From: Daphnia pulex
Lineage: Eukaryota > Arthropoda > Branchiopoda > Diplostraca > Daphniidae
Length of the DNA: 64,000 nt
Direction: 5' to 3'
Assembly: GCF_021134715.1 (NCBI RefSeq)
Contig: NC_060024.1
Coordinates: 4,898,001 to 4,962,000, forward strand
Part shown: in pieces, positions 55,132-64,000 of the stretch
How positions within the stretch are numbered: position 1 is the stretch's first letter
Layout: each line of letters opens with the position of its first letter
Notes under the pieces: model-generated
The model's input: the letters and a program-made list of their open reading frames with translations, nothing else
What the model was told of the DNA's origin: nothing
Database searches by the model: none
Made by a program: the position numbers and the translations under genes

Positions 55132-55950
55132 CTAAAGGGTCGACAAGTTCATGATGAGGCGTCGATTTGGTGCGATTATCCGCCGATGGGCTGACGGTGT
55201 TTGCTCGGACAATATTGTATTAGATCGTCTTGATGTTGTCGTCAGGTCAAGAGAGCGACTTACAGCAGAAGGGATGGCGTCTGCCTGCCCAAACTTGGCT
55301 GTGCTGCGGCTTGCTTGAACAGTTCTTCTTTTCTTAGAGTCCAGATGAGACCTGGGATCCTCAGCTTCTTCAGCAGTCACGTTCCGTTTATTAGCCATCA
55401 TCGGTTTTGGCGTCACTTTCGATATTTTAACAGCAGTCACGTTAGGTTTAGACCCCGTCAAGTTAACGATGCGGCCGTGATTGGACGAAACCAAATTCTT
55501 CAAACGGTTAATTCCGCGATCGGGTTGGCGGGTCTGCTGTTGTCCTTTGCCGGGGTGGCCAGTCGACAAGTTATTCTTAAGTCGGTTTTTGCTGATGGCG
55601 ACGGACGCGGGGGTCAGATGATGAATATTATCGGGACGCTTGCGATTCTTCAATTTGTTTCGTGGCAAGTTAATACGCGCATTTGCCGTGACGTCTTCCT
55701 CAACTTCCATTGCGTTACCTCTCAGGAGGGGACTGATACCGGCGTCCACTTTTGGGGGGCGGTTACCAGAATTTTTCGAACGAATATTTTCTTCACGGCT
55801 CTGCAGCCCAACAATATTTAACTCTGATGATTTGGCGAACCGAAGTCGCTTGGGTCTGCGGTGTTGAATTCCTTCATCCTCGTACTCAAAGGTACGTTTC
55901 CGCTTTTCAGACAACGACAAACATTCAAAGAGAAAACACAGACTTTCCAT
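55132..55950 (-). CDS. Basic, low-complexity single-exon protein (272 aa), unknown
   Basis: Uninterrupted ATG-to-stop frame. The first 12 residues are hydrophobic (MESLCFLFECLS); the remainder is rich in Lys, Arg, Asn, Ser and Thr with several basic clusters (EKRKRTFEYEDE, HRRPKRLRF, NKLKNRKRPD, DSKKRRTVQ) that would serve as nuclear localisation signals. No domain is recognised and it looks intrinsically disordered. A TATA-like CATAAAAG lies about 60 nt upstream (56009-56017, minus) and a polyadenylation signal follows about 270 nt after the stop. Long antisense frames overlap it, but they lack such signals. Nuclear or chromatin-associated function is inference from composition. Confidence 0.6.
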   Translation of the reverse strand: MESLCFLFECLSLSEKRKRTFEYEDEGIQHRRPKRLRFAKSSELNIVGLQSREENIRSKNSGNRPPKVDAGISPLLRGNAMEVEEDVTANARINLPRNKLKNRKRPDNIHHLTPASVAISKNRLKNNLSTGHPGKGQQQTRQPDRGINRLKNLVSSNHGRIVNLTGSKPNVTAVKISKVTPKPMMANKRNVTAEEAEDPRSHLDSKKRRTVQASRSTAKFGQADAIPSAVSRSLDLTTTSRRSNTILSEQTPSAHRRIIAPNRRLIMNLSTL

Positions 55951-57774
55951 TGTCGAATAATTTTAGTTTTGGTAAACTGAAATGATTTCAATTAAGATGG
56001 CCTTCTCTTTTATGTAGTTGGCAAAGCATTCTCTGTTCGCAACACGAATTTCCTCTCATTTTCTCAAGTTTATCAATTGAATTTTGATTCCAATTACTTG
56101 CAATCTTAACATAATCAAAGTTGATATATTTTCACATTTATTTCAACAACTTTAAAGTCAAAAGAATGTTTAGCTAATTAAATTATTACGAAAACGAGAA
56201 TTCGAACTCCGCGTACGAAATAGCGAAAGGGTAGGTGGCGCCACTAACGGGCTGTGGCTGAATTTAAAAACAAACTCAGCACCAATCAGCACAGGTCCAC
56301 AGGATCGCATCATTTTCAATGTTCATTCTTCTTTTCCTTCGTTATTTTTTATGGCTGAATCAATTGCTACAATTTTGCCTCGAAACTTAAGTAATTTCTC
56401 TTCTGGGTTAGGAATATTCCTGTTATTCTATAATTAGTGATATTAAAAACTGATTTATTTTTTGTATTAGTCATTCTAAAAATAACCGAAACGTTATTGG
56501 TTAATTTGTTGATAGTTGCTCCGCTAGCGCTATAGCGCTTTCTTCCTTTCCTATTTCATTCTCCGTCTTTATTTTGTTTTACATGGATGTGAAACAAAAA
56601 TGTTGTCCATTTAGGCTTTCGCCATCTCTCAAGCCGGTCTATTATAGCAGTAGCCGACCCCGACAGAATACTGTACTGGCATGAACGATGGGAGGGATTT
56701 GAAAGGAATTGAAATTTGGGATTTGAAATTTCTATTAAGTGAACAATTGAACAATGAACATACCATCCCCTCTTCTACTATGTTAGTGGGTATGGAGAGT
56801 TTTTTTCTACTCATCCTCTTCTGTATAACAAAGCTAGGAGGTGGCACATCTAGCGGCAAGATTTACATTTTGATTTACATTTTTCACACAGTTATACATT
56901 TTGACCGCTAGATCTCGGCCATCAGGCATAGCGACTAAATGCTAAACTAGTTAAAACAAAATGTCGTCGAACTGATGAAATCGAACATGTTATCGATGCA
57001 TTAAAGAATCCCATTTGCAAGTTTCGCACGTTGAAAGCAAAATAAAATTGGACGTTTTAATGATTTTAATGGTAATCTTAAAAATTGAAAATTACGAAAA
57101 CAGATTTGATCTCTAACTAGTCTTTTGATTTTCGTGTCCTCACGAAACAGATACGAACGAGTTTATTCTGCCATTATTAAAAAGGTTGTAAGCTTCTTTC
57201 AACTTTTTTTGTTACTATCGCTGTACTCAGCATTAACAGTTATTCAGTAATGAACTAGATTTATTTTTTATTGCAGCAGTTTGAAATTTTCAGATTGATA
57301 AGTCTTGGATTTGATTTTTAACGGCAAGGCAGTAATGAGAAAGGTAAGGCAATATTCATATAAATCGTTAAATCTTGAACTCATCTTACAGCTCTACCAA
57401 CTGTTGATTGATATAGTTGCGTATTAATCATTAGTAGAAATTCTTCATCAAGGTAACCTTATCTCACGTGTAATGTCAAATGTTGCAATGCAACTGAATT
57501 ATAGATAGTGCTTGATTTAAAACCTTGTTTTCATTTCCATTAGATCTTTTTTACTGACAGTGACAAGCACAAGTGTGAACAAAATTGAAATATCTTCACG
57601 ATTTCCCATGACTGCTTATATTGTTCATTTTATCTTAAATTTTGGGAATTCAACAATTAGTTCATAACTCCACTCCTAAAGCTTACTTTGTTATGTTCCT
57701 TCTTTTAATAATATATTGACCTATTTATTTTTAGGAGTGGTTGGTGCTAGAAATGAATTGAAATATGATGAAGG
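55951..57774. other. Intergenic, includes an empty site and a repeat copy
   Basis: 56212-56265 matches the flanks of TIR element copy 2 without the insertion and contains TAGGTGGCGCCA (56232-56243), a CTCF-like palindrome. 56440-56720 is the third copy of the 45.7-kb repeat. 57735-57774 is the leader of the RNF213-like gene after an acceptor (tttttag), with two very short upstream ORFs. Confidence 0.6.
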
Positions 57775-60700
57775 ATGAATTTCAATAACCAAGCCTGCCA
57801 ACAAAACACTACCAAAGTTGAAACCATGAAGAAAGAAGATGAGTCAGCTGATGTTCCAGAACCCCCAATAGCCCTTACAGATGATGTGAAACCACTTGAG
57901 GAAACCGGGAAAAATAGTGTAGATGTACCAGCAATTACTTCAGAGATGGAAAAAAACACCAACACTGATTTGCAACCGCAGTCAGATGCTGATCTCTTAA
58001 ACAAGATGCAAGAATCACCATTGACGGCCACAGTATTTATTGCAGCACCACTACTAAAAAATCACAACTTGAAGATAATTGGACAAGACAAGCATTTAGG
58101 AGAATGGAAGACGCCTCAAGGAGAATTTGAGACAATTTTGCAAATCAGTACAGACTTATTCATCTTTAAGGGAACTGTTCCGATTCCTGCATTGCCCGGA
58201 TCAAAATTCAAATTCGTTCACGTCAACATCAATGACCAAAATAAAGAGTATGAAGGTCGAGGACCATGTGACAATCGCGAAGAAGAATTGTTACCTGACT
58301 CGTGGAATTTTTTCGTATTCAAGCAGAAACGCGAGTCCATTGTCGGAAAATGGTGGGGAAGTCAAACAACGCGTGGTCCAACAACGTTTCTCCACAAGTC
58401 GGAGACGAAAAGAAGAATAACATCTGATTTCTGCGGTTTTTTATTCAACCACGCGGTCTCAAATGTTTTGCCAGGTACCTTTTCCACATTAAATTTATAC
58501 GATAAGTATTCTATATTTTCTATGTTTCGTTTTCTATTGATGTAGACTGGGATAGTGCCTTTGAATTTGTGAGTGATGGCATTCAAAAGATACGAAAGGA
58601 AGTAGACTCTGATTCATCCGACGGTTTTCTTGCCTTTCTTACCCTGCGTCTTCAGAATCCAGAACTACAAGTCAGTCTCGATCATCTGTTCTTACTCACA
58701 GTAGGGGCTTGCAGGATGGACGTATTTCCAGAGAAAATGAAACAAGTTTTGGAAGCCCGAAGCAAAGAATTCTCTCTTTATTTGCATAACTTTAGAAGTC
58801 TGAAGCGAAATTGTCAAGATCTTATCGCCATTCTCGAACACATCGCCATCAATGCTGGGCGCAATTTCTGGTGGATTTTGTTTCACCTAAATCGCCATTT
58901 TGAAGTTCTTAGAAATTACAAAAATCAAGAGGTAACCGTGGCAATCCTGAAGACACTTCAAGATATCCCACAGGTGTTGCTAAAAAATCAAGAGAGCACG
59001 ACAAGAATCGTCGACTATTTAATCCGATGGAAAGACATTGATGATTTATATGCTGATCTACGTCCCGTGTTCGAATATGAACAAAGTGTGAACCATCAGC
59101 AATCTTTAGATACACTTCTGCTAACAAACCTCTTGCTCCACAAAACGACCACTGAAGATTTAAAAAAAATTCTCAATTCAAAATTTTTGGAAAAAAATTT
59201 CCAGCGCATCTTCATCCCTATAGTCCCACGAAGTGTCAACCTCAGTGCAAATATTGAAACAGTGCCAACCATGCCTTCGAGTATCACCGTCGACGAACCA
59301 GCTGATTTGAATGATCCGCAGTCCAATGGTGTGGCCGTATTATTCCATGAGACAATCCGCAAAATTTTCAATCAGAAGCCCATGGATGTCGCAAGACTAG
59401 CAAATTCTACACCCGATTATTTACTACCGTTCGTCGTGCCTATTGTCGAAACGAAATTGAAAACGCTCTCAAGTTTTAGCAGGGAAGACTATCGCTACTT
59501 TGCCCAACAAGAAGATATTACTTTCGTCAATTTTCCTCAATGTAAACAAGGGATCGAAGCCATGGTTTCGAAGATGAATGTTGACCTTGTGAAATCAGGA
59601 TCGTTTCAGGACGTTGCTTCATTAAAACTAGTCTTGCTAGGATTGACTGAAATTGAGGGTAGCATTCCTTTTCTCAAGCGCCCAAAGATAGTAGATCTCA
59701 GAGAAGCTATGAGCAGTTTGCCTCTAAAATTCTTCCAGAATTTGCACTCTGTTGTGAAGAAACCTGGAATTCTGGTCGACAAAACTTTGAAACCTTACCG
59801 CAACGGAAGTACACGAAGCGTAGTTGTGCAGCTAGAGAATCACTTTGACCAGCTAGACGAAATTCTTAAGAAAATACAAAGCCGGAAAGTTCCACTGATC
59901 GAATTGGCAAGTCTCAATGTAAGTTCATCTTGTTGTCTCTTATTTTTATAATTATTTTTCCTACAAATATATTAACGGTTATACGTTTAATGCTAGGATC
60001 CACAAGTACAAGATTGTTTGAAGAATCTTGGTCTAACAGAATGTAAACAAGTTAAATTTCGCCAAGAAGTCGAAGAATTGAGACAACGACATTGCCTGTA
60101 CGCCTTTCTCTACAGCAGATATTCCCGTTCTGATGTGATCACCCAAAATCCCGAAGACAGCCATGAAGATGACGATGCAAATGTCAGCCATCTAAAAACC
60201 ACTCAACTCTTTGATTCCACAGAATGGGAGGCTTACCTGAACGACATTGATTCGGAGATGAGTAATTTAACTCTGGAAGAAGCCTTATCATTGCCGGTAC
60301 CTCTATCAACCATTTCTGCACAATGGCTGTTTGGACTCAAGGATTGTGCTTTGTTCATGGATAAAGTATGGCATCCAAACGTCAAGTCTCAGGTTATTTA
60401 TCCATTGTGCAAAGAGGATTTGAAAGTTTTCGTACGTGAATGCGCCGTTACATGGAAGGAATTGGCCAGCACCGTTGCCCGCGGAACCGTTTCATTCAAG
60501 CAAATGGATGAAATCAGCAAATTACAACCGGATCCCAATGTTCTTTCGCAAAGTCATCTGACGCCTCAACCAGTTAAAGGCGTTGCAAAAGCATACAAGG
60601 AATTCCGAAATCTTCAAGATTTACGACACCTCATCGGCCCATTTGTGACGGCTCTTCGATTCTTCTCGATCAAAGAAAAAGGCCCCATCGACAGTCTGTA

Positions 60701-63700
60701 CGATTTCGTGTGCAAAAACTTGTTAGGAAATTGGGATAGTACGACTTTGGTCCAGATCGCAGAAACGGGAATTCTCCGACTAGTGAATGAAGAACTGAAC
60801 ATCGACTTGGAACGACCTGAAACACGGAATGCAATGCAGTTTGTTGGTTCCCTAACAACCAAAAAGGAAAATCGTTATCCCCTTATAGAATGGCTGAGAG
60901 AAAAGGACGAAAAAGACATGGAAGCTATGGGGAAAATTCTACAAGGAAATCTGTTGGAGGTCTACGGTAATTTGGTTTAAAAAATCTCATTTTAGTTGTT
61001 ATTTAACGTGATATTTTTACTTCAGGTCAGCTGCAGACTCTCAGAACTCGGATCGCTCCTTTTCTGCAGAAGGAATTCAATATGTACCAGGAATTGTTGC
61101 TAGAAGTTCGTAACTCAGAAGAACGTTTTTCCCAGCGCCTTTCTGGCCGCGTTCAGCCGATTGATTGCAATTGGATCACCAACATGCTTCCCGAGATTCA
61201 AGCTGCTATTCGCGCCAGTATAATTTCACCATCTGAAGATGCGAAAAAGAAACTAATAAAGCTCCGACAAGTTGCTATCAATCCCCAAAACGAATCCTAC
61301 TCGATTGAAATCCACTTGGAACCGACAGGATCGCTTTCAATGGAAGAACTCAAGCAAGCTTTCCAGCTGCTGGACATGACTCTCATGGATGACGATGTCG
61401 ATAGCCAAATCCTTGCTAGCCGAATCCGAAGAAACGTTGGGCTAATCGAGAAACTGGCAGAAGTTTTCGGTCATCTTTTCGTCTCTGGGTGCATCAGATA
61501 CACTTTCAGCGATGGAATTGTCATTGAATTGGATGATTTGGAAAAAGACATTCAACTCATGCGTGAGCAGCTCGAAAGTTGGACTGGTCATTGGAAAGAA
61601 GTCGAAGAGTTGCCCCTTTTAGCGCTCTTATCTCGCGATTATCTGCTTCAGCTGGCCGACTTGATTGGTCGAAACAAAGTAAAAGATGTCCTGTCGATTA
61701 TAAGGATTTTACTGCCATCAGCATCATTGAAAATGGAGACGTTAGTCGATCAATTGGTTCAACGGTCCCCTCGCATCGACGACGAAGATTGGCTCTCAAC
61801 CGCCCAGCTGTTTCAAATTCTTCGAGATCTGCATCAACTAATTGAAGTCGTGTTTCGAGAAAGAAGCCCAGAATTCGTACTCCCGCCATTTCTCGTTTCC
61901 TATGGTCGGACCCTACAGCTGCACTTTATTGACAAAGCAGTCGTTATTTTAAACGTTTCGCGAGAACTTTTGGTTGGAACTGCATTGGCCGCCTACATCT
62001 CACTGACTCGTCAGCCCATTGAACCCAGCCGAATTCTTTTCGTGACGACCAATACGGGAAAAATTGAGGTGGAACGATTCATGAAACTTTGGTCTGTGGC
62101 TAACGTTGACCAAGACTTCTTCGTGATTGTGCACATGGAGAGACTTTCTGCGGCTGCTGCAAATGCTGTCCGTGAAGGTGTGAATCGGGTTTTACCGGAA
62201 AACCAATGTAAGCTCCTGCTACTGGCTCAGCATCATCACCGTGTCCATTCAACGAAAGCACTCGGCGCTCGACTCGGTCTCGTTTCCGACCGTCTGATTG
62301 AAATCAACTTTACAGCCGACCATTTGCGGCAGTGCTTTTCAATCCTTTTGCCCAATGCAGTGAATCTTCATTTCTTCACGTCAAAATTTCCAGGTTGTGG
62401 AAAAAGTCAACAAGCGATGCGAAAAGCTTCGGACCTGATGTCACTCCCCGATTATTATCGCATTTGTGTAAGAACTGGATCCGTCGAAGAATTGCTGGCC
62501 AGCTTGAAGAAAATAGAAAACCTTTCCAGTCAGTCGAGGAAACGCGCTGTTTTTCTTCATCTGGATGTCGCCCACTCCGTGTCGCTCGAGTTCAACGACA
62601 TTTTGCTCTCTTTACTCATCCATGGAGCTCTTTACGATCCCAAAAAGGCCAAGCTAGGATACTGGACGATCTCTCCACAGACCATCATCGCTCTGGAATT
62701 CGCCTCGCCTTATGGACCGGACGAATTTCTCGTCATTTCTTACCTTGGAGAACATCACGTTTGTGAATGCAACAAATCCTTTTTCACGTACGATTTACCC
62801 GTGATGCCACGGATCCTTGGCCAGCAAATTACAGTCAACCGCTCCAATGTCCTTGTAGCTACTGGAAAGTTCCTCCAACTCAAAGAAGCTGGACTAGAAG
62901 GATTACGCGTGTGGGATGATCTCTCTTCACTGCCCGAAACCATCACTGTAGATCCTCTACCGGCAGAAGAAACTTTTGATCTTTTAGTAGCCGCCTTCCA
63001 GCATTCAGAAAATCGAAATGCTCCCACTTTCAGCGCCCTGAATGCAATGGCCTCCTTTCTTTATCGCCATATCTCGGCCATGATGAAATGTGTGTGGTTC
63101 AATAGCTCGGCTGTTCACCTGTTTGAGCGCGAAGATTTGGCTCAACTCTTCAAGCTGAATGTTTTCAACATGCTTCTCAAAGTGGCCAATGACAGCATTG
63201 CCCGGTGCTGGTCAATAGTCGACCAGGGAAGGAAAATGGCCGAGATGGATTGGATCAACCGTCAACGAGCTATGATCTTGCTCGGAGTCGATGAGGAGGG
63301 ATTGTTCACCGGTATGAACATTGTCGGACGTGACGCGGTCGCCTTGCAAAATATGTTTCACGCCAGCTTGCTGCCCATTCTGGAGCTGCAGTGTCTGCGG
63401 TTTCAGGAGCTCCATGGATTTAGAAATTTGATTGAGACTACACACGGCGCCGAAGTCATTTTGAACGCAATGCGATCGCTCTTGCTCTTGGACGGAACCG
63501 CCTCCAGTGCTGTCAAAGTCACCCAACTGGACAGCCACCCTAAAAACACTTCAGCTAGTCTACGTTTAAGCCAACTTACTGAGCAGGAACAAGGGTAAGT
63601 TGAAACATTATTTAAACATTGTCCAATATTTCTTTAATTAAAATCGCAACTTTTGTTCGGTAGGTACGCGCTGACAGGAGATAATATCACGAAAATGATG

Positions 63701-64000
63701 TTTGCTCTTTATCGGATTCGCTGTGGCCTGCCCGTTGTTGCCTTTGGAGAAGCTGGCGTTGGCAAAAGTGCTCTTTTCCGATTCCTGATTGAAACCTTGC
63801 TGGGGCACACATTCGAAGTGTGTAACGTGAACAGCGGAACTACAATTCAAGACGTGACGGAGATTATCGAGTTGGCAATGAGAAACGCCATGAAACCTGG
63901 AGCTCAAATCTTTCTATTTTTCGACGAAATGAACACGGCCGATCCTCCTGTCATCGCTTTCTTCAAAGAGTTGATGCTCGATCGCCACTATCGTGGAACT
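57775..64000 (+). CDS. RNF213-like E3 ubiquitin ligase/AAA+ ATPase, 5' part
   Basis: Five exons join perfectly in frame: 57775-58474, 58546-59918, 59997-60966, 61026-63594 and 63664 to the window edge (introns 71, 78, 59 and 69 nt), giving at least 1,983 residues. After an acidic, disordered N-terminus, a CBM20 carbohydrate-binding domain lies at about residues 85-190 (TVFIAAPLLKNHNLKIIGQD, HLGEWK). A long helical N-arm follows. The first AAA+ unit then starts with Walker A GEAGVGKS (63745-63768) and Walker B IFLFFDEMNT (63904-63933). RNF213 proteins are giant multi-AAA ligases with a C-terminal RING and an additional E3 module, active in lipid-droplet and antimicrobial ubiquitylation; those parts lie beyond the window. 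Start at 57775 chosen as the first long-frame ATG; 57826 is an alternative. Confidence 0.93.

Noticed and set aside
55315..55821. 168-codon plus-strand frame opposite the basic-protein gene
   Set aside because: No motif and no promoter or polyadenylation support; antisense of a Lys/Arg-rich frame easily stays open.
1..64000. Search for a CRISPR array, phage or bacterial operon
   Set aside because: Introns, polyadenylation signals and animal transposons throughout; no regularly spaced repeat array found.

Overview
This is eukaryotic, A+T-rich animal DNA. It has short GT-AG introns (about 55-80 nt), few dense genes and a great many decayed transposable elements. The MATH-BTB cluster, the CBM20-bearing RNF213-type AAA+ gene and the mix of DIRS, hAT, pogo and SWIM/YqaJ elements suggest an arthropod, most likely a branchiopod crustacean such as Daphnia. 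That assignment is inference from gene content; no species-diagnostic marker is present.

Layout. 1-2100: decayed DIRS-type tyrosine-recombinase retrotransposon with an inverted repeat. 2275-2800: 3' exons of a small single-pass membrane protein on the minus strand, with a decayed inverted copy 17 kb away at 19.4-19.9 kb. 3.4 kb: orphan tetraspanin-like first exon. 5.3-6.3 kb: retrotransposon gag remnant. 6.7-7.4 kb: FEM1-like ankyrin pseudogene. 9.1-9.5 kb: integrase remnant. 10.6-12.3 kb: hAT transposase followed by a 331-bp MITE. 12.6-14.7 kb: decayed SWIM zinc finger plus YqaJ nuclease gene. 17.5-18.8 kb: plausible C2H2 zinc-finger gene. 20.1-21.0 kb: small basic coiled-coil ORF. 21.2-24.4 kb: LINE 3' end joined to an internally deleted Gypsy element. 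26.1-28.1 kb: Copia remnant. 29.1-36.4 kb: TIR element, pogo/Tigger transposase, DUF4806-like pseudogene and a second hAT. 38.8-39.7 kb: Myb/SANT-like remnant.

42.9-45.2 kb holds a seven-exon matrix metalloproteinase pseudogene on the minus strand. Its exon 5 is split by an 845-bp terminal-inverted-repeat element, and its zinc site is destroyed. A nearly identical copy of that element lies at 47.5-48.4 kb. Between them are tRNA-like sequences and a dispersed repeat family. 48.8-54.0 kb holds three MATH-BTB genes: one intact (+) and two on the minus strand, one with an in-frame TGA at a conserved Cys position and one with a 1-nt frameshift. 55.1-55.95 kb is an intact basic, disordered single-exon ORF. 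From 57.8 kb to the window edge runs the 5' half of an RNF213-like giant E3 ligase/AAA+ gene, five exons open and in frame.

Functionally, the live genes appear to be the RNF213-like gene, the central MATH-BTB gene (a probable cullin-3 substrate adaptor), the basic ORF and possibly the zinc-finger gene. Most of the rest is transposon-derived or pseudogenic. Both named live families act in ubiquitin signalling, but their adjacency here may be coincidental.
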